A DNA stretch of 64,000 nt, taken from assembly GCA_022827905.1 (NCBI GenBank), contig JAJEIQ010000079.1, positions 1-64,000 on the forward strand, written 5' to 3'. Of the stretch, positions 43,451-52,464 are shown one piece after another. The first letter of the stretch is position 1. Each line of letters starts with the position of its first letter. The position numbers were made by a program, and so were the translations under genes. The stretch is from Pseudomonadales bacterium (lineage in GTDB: Bacteria; Pseudomonadota; Gammaproteobacteria; Pseudomonadales; Azotimanducaceae). The notes beneath the pieces were generated by a model that saw nothing but the letters and a program-made list of their open reading frames with translations, was not told where the DNA came from and ran no database searches.

Positions 43451-44371
43451 GTGAAGCCCGCTCCGTTCGACTACTGCGCACCGGAATCCTTGGACGAGGC
43501 GCTGTCGCGCCTAGGCAACTCGCCGGGGGCCAAACTGCTTGCCGGGGGCCAGAGCCTCATCCCCATGTTGAACTTCCGGCTGCTCTCCACCGACCTGCTG
43601 ATCGACCTCACCAAGATTTCCGAACTGCGCGGCATTCAGCCCCACGGCCGATCCGTGCGAATCGGCGCGCTCACGACCCACCAGGACGTCGAGACCTCCC
43701 CGCTCATCCGGGAGCGGTTCCCGCTGATCGGCGAAGCGATGCGGCACGTGGCGCACCTGGCCATCCGCAACCGGGGCACCGTCGGCGGCAGCCTCGTCCA
43801 TGCGGACCCATCGGCGGAATGGCCCTTGCTGGCCGTCCTGCTCAACGCGCGGCTCCAAGTTGCCGGACTCGGCGGCCAGCGCTTGATTGAGGCGCAGGAA
43901 TTCTTGGTGGGGGCGCTCACCTCAAGCCTAAGCGACGACGAGATACTGGTTCGGATCGACTTTCCGGCCCTGCCGCGCCACACTGCATGGGCCTTCGACG
44001 AGGTGGCCCTTCGGGCAGGAGACTTTGCGCTCTGCGCCGCCGCCGTCACCCTCTCCACCGGCGGCAGCTTCCTTACTGGCGGGCCCCGCATCACGGATGC
44101 GCGCATCGCCTTGGCCGGGGTTGCCGACACGGCCATTCGAGCGCCCGCCGCCGAACGAATGATCCGCGGCCAACGGTACCTGACCTTGGAATTGGTGGAC
44201 CAAGCAGCGGTGTGCGCCCGGGATGCCATCAGCCCGAACGCGGACCTGCATGCCTCAGCGGACTATCGAAGGCATCTGTGCCACGTTCTGGTGAAGCGGT
44301 TGCTGGGAGAGGCGGCCCGGTCTTCCGCGGCCTTCGCCCCATCCAGCGCCCCGGTCGTTGAGGGGAAGTGA
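43451..44371 (+). CDS. FAD subunit (CoxM-like) of molybdenum hydroxylase
   Basis: A 306-residue protein starting at GTG 6 bases after the CoxG fusion. FDYCAPESLDEALSRLGNSP, the FAD pyrophosphate motif AKLLAGGQSLIPMLNFRL and the second FAD motif NRGTVGGSLVHADPSAEWP identify the medium subunit of CO dehydrogenase/xanthine dehydrogenase-type enzymes. The C-terminal CO_deh_flav_C domain is present and length is normal. Electrons pass here from the Fe-S subunit to the external acceptor. Its stop lies one base before the large-subunit start. Confidence 0.93.
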   Translation: MKPAPFDYCAPESLDEALSRLGNSPGAKLLAGGQSLIPMLNFRLLSTDLLIDLTKISELRGIQPHGRSVRIGALTTHQDVETSPLIRERFPLIGEAMRHVAHLAIRNRGTVGGSLVHADPSAEWPLLAVLLNARLQVAGLGGQRLIEAQEFLVGALTSSLSDDEILVRIDFPALPRHTAWAFDEVALRAGDFALCAAAVTLSTGGSFLTGGPRITDARIALAGVADTAIRAPAAERMIRGQRYLTLELVDQAAVCARDAISPNADLHASADYRRHLCHVLVKRLLGEAARSSAAFAPSSAPVVEGK

Positions 44372-44372
44372 C

Positions 44373-46739
44373 ATGGCGAGCGGCCTCAAGCACGTTGGCG
44401 CACGCATCGAGCGGCGCGAGGACGGGCGGCTTCTGACCGGCGGCGGCCGGTTCGTGGACGATCTGCGCATCGCCGGCACGCTGGAGGTCGCGTTCCGCCG
44501 CAGCGACCACGCCCATGCCCGCATCCTCGACATCGACGTGAGCGCCGCCCGGTCCTGCTCAGGCGTCGTCGCGGTCTACACCGCCGACGACATCGAGGGC
44601 GACGTTCGGCCCATCATCGCCCAATCCCGCATGCGCAACTACCATCCGACGGCGCTGCAGATACTGGCCAAGGAGAAGGTGCGCTTCGCCGGCGAAGCCA
44701 TCGCCGCCGTGGTCGCCGAGAGCCGCTACTTGGCTGAGGACGCCGCGGCGCGCATCGAGATCGAGTACGAGCCGCTGGAGAGCTTAGTGGACCCGCTGCG
44801 TTCGATGGCCGGCGACGCGCCGAGGCTCCATGAGAACACCCCTTCGAACGTGGTGGTCGAGCGCACGTTTGCGCGCGGCGAGGTGGAGCAGGCCTTCCAC
44901 AATCCACCCGTTGCGGTCCGGGAGCGCTTTCGCTTCCGCCGCAAGGCGCCGGCGGCGCTGGAGAACCGCACCTACCTGGCAGACTACCGAGGCGCCGAGG
45001 GGTTCCTGACCCTGTACACCTCCACCCAGGTGCCGGGCATCATCCGGGACGCCCTCGTTGACTGCCTGGACATCCCGGGAAACCGCCTGCGCGTGGTGGC
45101 TCCGGACGTGGGGGGCGGGTTCGGCGGCAAGACATCACTCTACATCGAGGAGGTGCTGGTCTCGGTGCTGTCACGCAAGCTGGAACGTCCGGTTAAGTGG
45201 ACGTCCGACCGCCTTGAAGACCTCACCGCCACCAGCCACGGCTTCGACGAAATCGTCGATGCGCAACTGGCCTTGGACGACGAGGGGAACTTTCTCGGCC
45301 TGCGCGCGGACGTCATCGGCGATGTGGGCGCCTACTCACTCTTCCCCTTCACCGCCGGAATCGAGCCCGTTCAGGTGGCGAGCTTCCTGCCCGGCCCCTA
45401 CAAGATCGACACCTACCAGGGCCGCGTCCGATGCGTGGCCACCTCCAAAACGGCCTTGGGGCCCTATCGCGGGGTCGGCAGGCCGGTCTCCACCTTCGTG
45501 ATGGAACGCTTGGTTGACATGGCGGCCAAGCGCTTGGGGCTCGACCCCAAGGCGTTGCGGCTACAGAACCTCGTGCAACCGGAGGACTTCCCCTACAAGG
45601 TGGCGTCAGGAATTGTCTGGGATCGATCCGGGTTCACGGAGGGCCTTGCCAGCGCCTGCGATGCCATCGGCTACGATGCGCTGCGAAGCCAGCAGGAACA
45701 GGCCCGCCGGGAGGGCCGCCTGATTGGCATCGGCATGGCCACCTACGCCGAGTTGACCGGCATCGGCTCGCGGCTATCCGCATCACCCGGGATGCCCTTC
45801 AACACGGGCACCGAAACGGCCCACATCTGCTTGGACTCCACCGGCGGCATCACCGCCAAATTCGGTGTGACCTCCTTCGGCCAGGGCCTTGAAACCGTGC
45901 TGTCCCAAGTGGTCGCCGACGAACTTGGCGTGGCCATCGACGACGTCACCATCGTCCAGGGGGACACAGCTGCGGTGGCCCACAGCACCGGCTCCTACGC
46001 AAGCCGCGGCGCCGTCATGGGCACGGGCGCTGCCATGCTCGCCTGCGCCGCCTTGAAGGAGCGCCTGCTGCGGGTGGCTGGGCTGATGCTCAACGCGCCT
46101 GCCGAGGACGTGACCTTTGCGCAGGCCGCTTTCTCCGCCCCGCACTCCGGCCGCGAGATCAGCCTTGGCGAATTGGCCAGAACCTACTACTCGCGACAGG
46201 GCGCCATCGCCACGGACGTGAAGAACGAACTCGGCGAGCTCTCCGCCAGCCGCATGTACGACCCCGAATGGGGCACCACGTCGTCGGGCACCCACATCGC
46301 CTTGGTGGAAGTGGATCCGGAAACCTGCCGGGTGAAGGTCTTGAAGTACCTCCTGGCGGGGGACTGCGGGCAGCTGATCAACCCGCGGATAGTGGAAGGG
46401 CAGAACCACGGCGGCGTGGCCCAGGGCATCGGTGCCGCGCTGCTTGAGGAAGTGGTGTTTGACGAACAGGGGCAAAACCTGACGGCGAGCTTCATGGACT
46501 ACGTGTTGCCCTCCGCCGTGGAAGTGCCGCGGATGGAGCAGGTCCACCTTGATCTCAAAAAGCCCAACACCCTCGGTGGCGTCAGGGGCATGGGCGAGGG
46601 CGGCACCATCGGGGCACCCGCCGCCATCGCCAACGCCGTTGCCGATGCCCTCGCCCCCCATGGCTGTGAAGTCACCGAACTACCGATCACGCCAGAGCGG
46701 ATATTCCGGCTGCTTGAGGGCGCTCGGCACCAGAACTGA
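44373..46739 (+). CDS. molybdopterin-binding large subunit (CoxL/XdhB-type hydroxylase, not form I CO dehydrogenase)
   Basis: A 788-residue subunit with KHVGARIERREDGRLLTGGG, PDVGGGFGGKTSLYIEEVLV, the substrate-loop motif GPYRGVGRPVSTFVMERLVD near residue 365, TSFGQGLETVLSQVVADELG, and the C-terminal RGMGEGGTIGAPAAIANAVA with the catalytic glutamate (GEGGT). Form I CO dehydrogenases carry AYXCSFR in the substrate loop. PYRGVGRP instead marks a member of the broader hydroxylase family acting on organic substrates. GAGGGGAAG precedes the ATG. Together with CoxS, CoxM and the CoxG-hydratase fusion it should hydroxylate an aromatic, heterocyclic or CoA-linked carbon with water as the oxygen source. 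Confidence 0.93.
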   Translation: MASGLKHVGARIERREDGRLLTGGGRFVDDLRIAGTLEVAFRRSDHAHARILDIDVSAARSCSGVVAVYTADDIEGDVRPIIAQSRMRNYHPTALQILAKEKVRFAGEAIAAVVAESRYLAEDAAARIEIEYEPLESLVDPLRSMAGDAPRLHENTPSNVVVERTFARGEVEQAFHNPPVAVRERFRFRRKAPAALENRTYLADYRGAEGFLTLYTSTQVPGIIRDALVDCLDIPGNRLRVVAPDVGGGFGGKTSLYIEEVLVSVLSRKLERPVKWTSDRLEDLTATSHGFDEIVDAQLALDDEGNFLGLRADVIGDVGAYSLFPFTAGIEPVQVASFLPGPYKIDTYQGRVRCVATSKTALGPYRGVGRPVSTFVMERLVDMAAKRLGLDPKALRLQNLVQPEDFPYKVASGIVWDRSGFTEGLASACDAIGYDALRSQQEQARREGRLIGIGMATYAELTGIGSRLSASPGMPFNTGTETAHICLDSTGGITAKFGVTSFGQGLETVLSQVVADELGVAIDDVTIVQGDTAAVAHSTGSYASRGAVMGTGAAMLACAALKERLLRVAGLMLNAPAEDVTFAQAAFSAPHSGREISLGELARTYYSRQGAIATDVKNELGELSASRMYDPEWGTTSSGTHIALVEVDPETCRVKVLKYLLAGDCGQLINPRIVEGQNHGGVAQGIGAALLEEVVFDEQGQNLTASFMDYVLPSAVEVPRMEQVHLDLKKPNTLGGVRGMGEGGTIGAPAAIANAVADALAPHGCEVTELPITPERIFRLLEGARHQN

Positions 46740-46790
46740 AGGCTCTTGCAGGCGAAGGGGAGGCCCCTCGCGCTCCCCCGGCTGAAGGCT

Positions 46791-49700
46791 CTAATGAAAA
46801 TTCCGGGAGGCTATCGCCACGGGCGTTGGGCTGGCCGACAGTTGATCGAGCAGGCCGGTGGCGTCGTGCACGCGTCCGGCGATGACGTGGATCACTTCCT
46901 GCTCGCGCTGGACCACGCCCTCCACGCGCAATAGCTGGCCTTGCAGGATCTCCGCTCGATAGCGGTCCAGAACCGTGCTCCAAACCACGACATTGATGTT
47001 GCCCGTTTCGTCCTCCAAGGTCAGGAAGACGACGCCAGTGGCGGTGCCGGGCCGTTGCCGGCAGGTGATGAGGCCGGCCACTTGGGCGAACTGCCCGTGG
47101 CGGCAACGCTCCAGGCCCACCGCCGTGCGGCAACGGCGCAGGACCGGCGCATCGCGCAGCAGGGACAGGGGATGAGGGCCCAGGGACAAGCCGAGGTAGC
47201 GGTAATCCTGCTTGAGATCCTCACCGACCCCAGGTTCGGCCAAAGCCACCTCGGTGCGGTACGGCGCTGCCGCCTTGGCGGCGCGCCAGATGGCGGCGGG
47301 CTGATCGACGCCAGCGGCATCCCAATGGGCTTGGTGGCGATGGCCCGAAAGTGAGGCCAAGGCGCCGGATCGGGCCAGAAAGCCCAGTTCCCGGTTGTTC
47401 AATTCGGCCCGGGTGCGCAGATCGTCCACATCACGGAACGGCTGGGCGGCAGCGATGCGCGCGGCCGCTTCCTCGGAAAGCCCCTTTACCTGCCGCAAGC
47501 CAATGCGCAACGCACCCTGAATGAGCGGGGAACCACGCTGGCTCAATGCGAGGGCGCGCACCTTCGGTGCGTTATGCCCTCGCTCCGGGGGGTGCCGCTC
47601 TGGAGCGAGGGCATCTTGCCCTCGATTGGATTCTGGACGAGAGCGGGACGCCCTCTCCAGCCGGAAATCCCAGCCGCTGGCCTGCACGTCCGCGGGGCGG
47701 ACTTCGATGCCGTGGCGCAGTGCGTCCTGGATCAGTTGGGAGGGGGAATAGAAGCCCATGGGCAAGCTGTTCAGAAGGCCGGCGTAGAAGGCCGCCGGCT
47801 CATTGCGTTTGAGCCAGGCGGAATCGTAAACCAGCAGCGCAAAGCTGGCTGCATGGGATTCCGGGAAGCCGTATTCGCCAAAGCCCTTGATCTGTTCAAA
47901 AACACGGCGGGCGAAGCTCTCGCTGTGGCCCCGCGCCAGCATGCCATCGATGAGCTTGCGCTCGAACTTCTCAAGCCCGCCCCGGCGCTGCCAAGCGGCC
48001 ATGGCACGGCGCAGCTCATCAGCCTCGCCAGCGGAGAAGCCGGCGGCGACCATGGCCAGTTCGATCACCTGCTCCTGGAAGATAGGCACCCCCAAGGTGC
48101 GCTCCAGCACCTTGCGCACGGCTTCGTTGGGGTAGATGACGTCCTCCTTGCCATCGCGGCGGCGCAGGTAGGGATGCACCATGTCGCCTTGGATGGGGCC
48201 GGGCCGGACGATGGCCACTTCGATGACCAGATCGTAGAAGCGGCGCGGCCGCAGGCGCGGCAGCATGGCCATCTGCGCCCGGGACTCCACTTGAAAGACG
48301 CCGATGCTGTCGCCCTTCTGCAGCATCTCATAGGTGCTCGCCTCCTCCGGAGGAATCCGGTCCATGGTCAAGGCATCCGCACCCTGGTAGCCCCGAAAGC
48401 CGTTGATTAGGTCGAGGGCCTTGCGAATGGCGGTGAGCATGCCGAGGCCGAGCACGTCCACCTTCAAAAGCCCCAGCGACTCCAAGTCGTTCTTGTCCCA
48501 TTGGATGACAGTGCGCTCCTCCATGGCGGCATTCTCAATGGGCACGAGTTGCGCCAAGGGGCCAGCCGAGATCACAAAACCGCCGACGTGCTGGGAGAGA
48601 TGCCGGGGAAAGCCCAGGATTTGATCGACCAAGGCGATGTAGCGGCGCACGGAAGGGCCGTCCGGATCCGCCCCCGCCGCGGCCAAGCGCTGGCCGAACT
48701 GGTCCCGACGGTCCCACCAAGCCATGGACTTGGCCAGCAGATCGACGAAGCCGGCATCCAGCCCCAAGGCCTTGCCCACATCGCGCAGGGCGCTGCGCGG
48801 CCGATAGGTGATGACCGTGGCGGCCAAGGCGGCGCGGTTACGCCCGTACTTGCCGTAGATGTATTGAATGACCTCCTCCCGGCGCTCGTGCTCGAAGTCC
48901 ACGTCGATGTCCGGGGGCTCCTGCCGTTCCTTGGAAATGAAGCGCTCGAACAGCACATGCTGGCGTGACGGATCCACCTCGGTGATGCCAAGGCAGTAGC
49001 AGACCACGGAGTTGGCCGCCGAGCCGCGTCCTTGGCAAAGAATGCCCCGGCTGCGGGCGAAGCGGACAATGTCCTCAATGGTCAGGAAGTAATACTCGTA
49101 ACCCAGTTCGGCGATGAGCGAAAGCTCGTGCTCGATCAACGCCCTGACCGCATCGGGAGCGCCCCCCATTCCCGCCTCTCTTCCTTCCGCCTTCCCGGGC
49201 CAGCGCCGGTTCGCGCCTTCATAGGTGAGTTGGCGAAGCCAAGCGGTTGGCGTCATGGCCTGGGGCACCAGTTCCCGGGGGTATTCGTAGCGCAACTCGT
49301 CCAAGGAAAAATGGCAGGCGTCCGCGATCCGAACCGATTCAGCCAGCATGTCCTCGGGATAGAGGCCCGCCAGCGTCTCCAAGGGGCGCAGATGCCGTTC
49401 GGCGTTGGACGTCAGTTGGGTGCCGAGTTCGCTGACCGGCTGCTTGAGGCGAATGGCAGCCAAGGTGTCCAGCAACGGCTTGCGCTCGGCCCGATGCATG
49501 AGCACGTTGTTGGCGGCGGTGATCGGCAGGTCGAGGCGCATCGACAGGCGCAGCGCCTTGGCCATGCGGTCAAGGTCGCGGCCGTCAAGGAACAGCCCTA
49601 GGCCAATCCACAGGCGCGGACAGCATCGGCGAACTTCCCGGCCTTCGAGCAGAAGTTCGTCGATGGCCGCATCCCGAGGCGCCCACAAAGCCAGGCAATC

Positions 49701-50072
49701 GTCGGTCCGGCCCTTGAAATCATCCAGATGCAGCGCGTATTCACCCTTCGGCGCTTGGGTTCGGCCTTGGGTGATGAGCTCGGAAAGCTGTCCGTAGGCG
49801 CGCCGGTTGGTAGCCAACAGCACGATGTCAACCTGGGCGGCGCCGCTCGTGGCGACCCGGAAGGCGCTGCCGATGATGAGCTTGATGCCTAGGTCGCGGG
49901 CTGCGCCGTGGGCGCGCACCACACCGGCCACCGAACATTCATCGGTGATGGCGATGGCGGCATAACCCCGGGCGTGGGCCTCGCGCACCAGTTCCTCGGG
50001 GTGGGAGGCCCCGGTCAGGAACGAGAAGTTGCTCCTGCAGTAAAGTTCCGCGAACTTAAGCGAAGTAGCCAT
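46791..50072 (-). CDS. dnaE2: error-prone DNA polymerase III alpha subunit DnaE2
   Basis: A 1093-residue C-family polymerase. A PHP domain is at residues 1-210 (FAELYCRSNFSFLTGASHPE, IAITDECSVAGVVRAH). The catalytic palm has GSAANSVVCYCLGITEVDP and RQEPPDIDVDFEHERREEVI with the metal aspartates. QVESRAQMAMLPRLRPRRFY, QGDMVHPYLRRRDGKEDV and a C-terminal OB fold (VAGLITCRQRPGTATGVVFL) complete it. The ATG lies 17 bases inside the end of imuB, so translation is coupled. Around residues 805-842 a palindromic repeat element is translated in frame (RPESNRGQDALAPERHP), an insertion not expected in the family. DnaE2 does translesion synthesis with ImuA and ImuB. Confidence 0.95.
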   Translation of the reverse strand: MATSLKFAELYCRSNFSFLTGASHPEELVREAHARGYAAIAITDECSVAGVVRAHGAARDLGIKLIIGSAFRVATSGAAQVDIVLLATNRRAYGQLSELITQGRTQAPKGEYALHLDDFKGRTDDCLALWAPRDAAIDELLLEGREVRRCCPRLWIGLGLFLDGRDLDRMAKALRLSMRLDLPITAANNVLMHRAERKPLLDTLAAIRLKQPVSELGTQLTSNAERHLRPLETLAGLYPEDMLAESVRIADACHFSLDELRYEYPRELVPQAMTPTAWLRQLTYEGANRRWPGKAEGREAGMGGAPDAVRALIEHELSLIAELGYEYYFLTIEDIVRFARSRGILCQGRGSAANSVVCYCLGITEVDPSRQHVLFERFISKERQEPPDIDVDFEHERREEVIQYIYGKYGRNRAALAATVITYRPRSALRDVGKALGLDAGFVDLLAKSMAWWDRRDQFGQRLAAAGADPDGPSVRRYIALVDQILGFPRHLSQHVGGFVISAGPLAQLVPIENAAMEERTVIQWDKNDLESLGLLKVDVLGLGMLTAIRKALDLINGFRGYQGADALTMDRIPPEEASTYEMLQKGDSIGVFQVESRAQMAMLPRLRPRRFYDLVIEVAIVRPGPIQGDMVHPYLRRRDGKEDVIYPNEAVRKVLERTLGVPIFQEQVIELAMVAAGFSAGEADELRRAMAAWQRRGGLEKFERKLIDGMLARGHSESFARRVFEQIKGFGEYGFPESHAASFALLVYDSAWLKRNEPAAFYAGLLNSLPMGFYSPSQLIQDALRHGIEVRPADVQASGWDFRLERASRSRPESNRGQDALAPERHPPERGHNAPKVRALALSQRGSPLIQGALRIGLRQVKGLSEEAAARIAAAQPFRDVDDLRTRAELNNRELGFLARSGALASLSGHRHQAHWDAAGVDQPAAIWRAAKAAAPYRTEVALAEPGVGEDLKQDYRYLGLSLGPHPLSLLRDAPVLRRCRTAVGLERCRHGQFAQVAGLITCRQRPGTATGVVFLTLEDETGNINVVVWSTVLDRYRAEILQGQLLRVEGVVQREQEVIHVIAGRVHDATGLLDQLSASPTPVAIASRNFH
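47548..47658. repeat. palindromic repeat element copy A, inside dnaE2
   Basis: GCGAGGGC (47548-47555) pairs with GCCCTCGC (47576-47583) around an inner hairpin CGCACC/GGTGCG. It is followed by GGAGCGAGGGCATCTTGCCC and GAGAGCGGGACGCCCTCTCC blocks. The same GGGACGCCCTC and GAGGGCATCTTGCCCTC words recur in copies B and C, the arms here being in the opposite order. The whole element is open in the dnaE2 frame and encodes the odd insertion near residues 805-842. Confidence 0.75.
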
Positions 50073-51573
50073 GCAAATACCATTCTTTAGCATCGTCTGA
50101 AGGGTTGGGGCTTCGAGCCTTGAACAGCCAGCAGCGGGCGCCCTCGGGGTCCATCGCGACGAAATAATCGCGGGGGGCCGAATGGCTGGCCGTCGAGGAA
50201 GCGAATCCATCCGGGGATTCCCACCAGCCGGTTTCAATGCGTTCGGGGCCGCTTAGGATTCGGTAGCGTTCGGGATTGACGAGACGGGGGGATTCGAGGA
50301 GCCACATGGGTCGTGGGAAAGAACTCCCCAGGGGCCCCGCCGCAGGCGGTTGGGTTGTTTCCGGCAGGAAGGCGGGCGCGAGGGCGGTCGCGCATTCCGG
50401 GCGATGGTCATCAACCAGGCGTAGAACGCGCACGGATTCACCATTGAGCCGGGCCGTCACCCGGTCCACGAAATCCATTGGCGCCTGGTCCGCCGAGGAG
50501 CCTTCCCCCAACAGATCGCGATGCGTTAGGCCGGCCTCGGCAATGGGCTCCACGGCGTCGGCGGCCAAGGATAGGCTCATCACCTCCGCCGGCAAATCGA
50601 TTCGGTCCAACGCCAATCCGCTGATCGCCAGCAGGCTGTTGGCCCGCATTCGCGGTTGGGCGAAACGTACGGGCAACACCGTGGAGCGGCGCGCCGAATG
50701 GCTTGCCAAGGGTTTGAAGGCCCAACGCAGAGCGCGTGCGCCGAGCTGCCGGGCGGTCAGCCAAGCTTCAAGCTCCACCGCCAAGCGGCGCATGGGCAGG
50801 CGTAGAACCGGCTTGCTGGAAACCGATTCAAGCAGGTGAACCGAACTGTGGAAACGTTCCCGCAACGGCTCCGGGGTACGGGGGTCGGGAATGGCGCCGG
50901 TGAGCTTGTCCAGGATTTCAACCAAGCCGGGGCCGAAGCGCTTGCCAAGTTCGTGGCGGGGCAGGCGGATCAGCGAACCGACTTCCAAAAGGCCCATGTC
51001 GGCCAAGCGCTCAATGTTGCAGGCTTCAATATCGGTGCAGGCGATCGGTGCGCCGGCCAAGGCTTCGCAAGCCCTTTGCGCCAGTTCCGCGTGATCCGGA
51101 AAATCCGGTAAGGGCGCTTCCAATCCCGCTTTGGCCAAAGCCAAGGCGGCGGCGGGCGTATGGGCAGCCGCCAAGGCAGCGCCATGCCCAAGGCGTCGAA
51201 CGACCCGGCGCAGGCGGCCCAGCAACGGCCCCAAGCCCTCAAACAAGTTAAGGCTGCCTTCCACTTCAAGCAGCAAGGCGGCCGGGGGCGCCACGCTGAC
51301 CGTTGGGGTGAAGCGGTGCGCCATGGTCGCCAGGACGCGCAGGCGCTCGATCTCCGCAGCCGGGTCGCGCTCGAAATGGATCAATTGCGGGGCGACGCTC
51401 AAGGCCGTCGCCAAACTGGCGCCGATGGCGACGCCGGCGCTGCGCGCCCGGTCATCGACGAGGCGCACCCGCCCATCCTCCGCCAGGACCATGGGCTGTT
51501 GGATGCCGTGTGGATGGCGGCGCTGAAAAATCTCCAAGCCCAACTGGGGCAGATGCGCGGCCACCCACAACAT
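50056..51573 (-). CDS. imuB: ImuB, catalytically inactive Y-family polymerase-like mutasome protein
   Basis: A 505-residue protein with the start ATG two bases after the imuA stop (TGAAGATG). LWVAAHLPQLGLEIFQRRHP replaces the catalytic DxD-type N-terminus of true Y-family polymerases, as known for ImuB. The palm and little-finger regions are recognisable (DRARSAGVAIGASLATALSV, LLLEVEGSLNLFEGLGPLLG, RLADMGLLEVGSLIRLPRHE). Its C-terminus holds the SPRDYFVAMDPEGARCWLFK region typical of the family. ImuB bridges the beta clamp to DnaE2. The end overlaps dnaE2 by 17 bases. Confidence 0.92.
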   Translation of the reverse strand: MLWVAAHLPQLGLEIFQRRHPHGIQQPMVLAEDGRVRLVDDRARSAGVAIGASLATALSVAPQLIHFERDPAAEIERLRVLATMAHRFTPTVSVAPPAALLLEVEGSLNLFEGLGPLLGRLRRVVRRLGHGAALAAAHTPAAALALAKAGLEAPLPDFPDHAELAQRACEALAGAPIACTDIEACNIERLADMGLLEVGSLIRLPRHELGKRFGPGLVEILDKLTGAIPDPRTPEPLRERFHSSVHLLESVSSKPVLRLPMRRLAVELEAWLTARQLGARALRWAFKPLASHSARRSTVLPVRFAQPRMRANSLLAISGLALDRIDLPAEVMSLSLAADAVEPIAEAGLTHRDLLGEGSSADQAPMDFVDRVTARLNGESVRVLRLVDDHRPECATALAPAFLPETTQPPAAGPLGSSFPRPMWLLESPRLVNPERYRILSGPERIETGWWESPDGFASSTASHSAPRDYFVAMDPEGARCWLFKARSPNPSDDAKEWYLHGYFA

Positions 51574-51575
51574 CT

Positions 51576-52403
51576 TCAGCTCGCCGCCCTCCCGGGGCAG
51601 CGCCAAAGCCGCAACAGGGCCTCCAAGTCGTCCCCGGCCTCCAATTCCAAGGGCAGATCGTCCATGCCCCAGCCACCGCGCCGTTTGAGGATCGAAAGCA
51701 ACAAGCGGCGCGGCCCGGCTTCCATTCGAGGGCGGGACGCCCTCGCTCCAAGAGCGGCTTCGAATGAAGGTCGGAGCGAGGACGTCCCGCCCTCGAACTG
51801 GCTGCCCGAATCCACGTTGGACTCAATATCGGCAGCACGGATGCGCAGCCGCAACTCCGCCGCCGAGGGATTGCGGGATGCTAGACCGGGACGAAACAGA
51901 ACGGCCCAAGTGCCACCGTGCTGAGCGCGCAAATGAATGCGCCGCAAATCGGGAGTGCGCAGGCGGTGCTCATCCGGCCAAGCCAGCACGGCGCTGCAAG
52001 CCCCCGACTCCAAGGCTTGCTCAAGCGCCCAAAGCGCATCCTGGCCACTGGAGTCCGCCTCGCCGGTGCGAATCAACAGCACTTTGCCCACCTCGATGCC
52101 CGCCGCCGCCAAGGCGGGCGCGTGGGGCATGAAGGGCGGATTGATCCAGGCGATCCAGCGTGCCTGTTCACGGCTCAAACGAGCCAATCCGGGCGCTACG
52201 AGGCCGAGTTCGCCAATGCCCGCGCTGTCGCAGAGAATTTCGCTTAAAGCGGCCCGCGGCCAGCCTTGGCCGGGCAGCAGCCGGTCAAGCCAATCAAATC
52301 CCGTGGGCAGCCCGGTCGATTGCGCCTCTCGGGCATGGCCGGGCAGGTCTCGGGCGCGCCAGAGTTCGGCAGAGGATAGGAGCTGTTGCAGATTGGAGGT
52401 CAA
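51576..52403 (-). CDS. imuA: ImuA, RecA/SulA-like translesion mutasome protein
   Basis: A 275-residue ImuA with STGLPTGFDWLDRLLPGQGW, PRAALSEILCDSAGIGELGL, QARWIAWINPPFMPHAPALA and the LRRIHLRAQHGGTWAVLFRP core. The frame's only plausible start is a TTG at 52403 without a ribosome site. A LexA box ends 3 bases upstream, so the mRNA may be leaderless. Residues about 202-226 (GGTSSLRPSFEAALGARASR) are encoded by a 73-bp palindromic repeat inserted in frame. It is the first gene of the imuA-imuB-dnaE2 operon. Confidence 0.88.
   Translation of the reverse strand: MTSNLQQLLSSAELWRARDLPGHAREAQSTGLPTGFDWLDRLLPGQGWPRAALSEILCDSAGIGELGLVAPGLARLSREQARWIAWINPPFMPHAPALAAAGIEVGKVLLIRTGEADSSGQDALWALEQALESGACSAVLAWPDEHRLRTPDLRRIHLRAQHGGTWAVLFRPGLASRNPSAAELRLRIRAADIESNVDSGSQFEGGTSSLRPSFEAALGARASRPRMEAGPRRLLLSILKRRGGWGMDDLPLELEAGDDLEALLRLWRCPGRAAS
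51725..51797. repeat. palindromic repeat element copy B, inside imuA
   Basis: Arm TTCGAGGGCGGGACGCCCTC then GCTCC (51725-51749) is an inverted repeat of GGAGCGAGGACGTCCCGCCC then TCGAA (51773-51797). The arms are 25 bp with one mismatch around a 23-base loop. The element stays in the imuA frame. The shared arm is identical over 25 bases to the left arm of copy C. Confidence 0.85.
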
Positions 52404-52405
52404 AA

Positions 52406-52425
52406 TACTGGTTTTGCATACAGTT
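52406..52425 (-). promoter_or_regulatory. LexA (SOS) box 1 of imuA operon
   Basis: TACTGGTTTTGCATACAGTT on the forward strand contains CTG-N10-CAG in the TACTG...CAGT context of gammaproteobacterial LexA sites. It lies only 3 bases from the TTG start of imuA, so repressor binding would cover the start region. Confidence 0.75.
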
Positions 52426-52437
52426 TTTCAGCAGAAT

Positions 52438-52457
52438 AACTGTATTTACAGCCAGCA
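52438..52457 (-). promoter_or_regulatory. LexA (SOS) box 2 of imuA operon
   Basis: AACTGTATTTACAGCCAGCA contains a second CTG-N10-CAG (52440-52455), 32 bases from box 1, about three helical turns. It is a weaker match but in a position for cooperative repression. It also contains the shorter palindrome CTGTATTTACAG. Confidence 0.55.
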
Positions 52458-52464
52458 TCAAGGC

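Noticed and set aside
40702-46739. Aerobic carbon monoxide dehydrogenase operon
   Set aside because: The large subunit lacks AYXCSFR and the operon contains an SDR and a CoxG-crotonase fusion, so only the hydroxylase family is supported.
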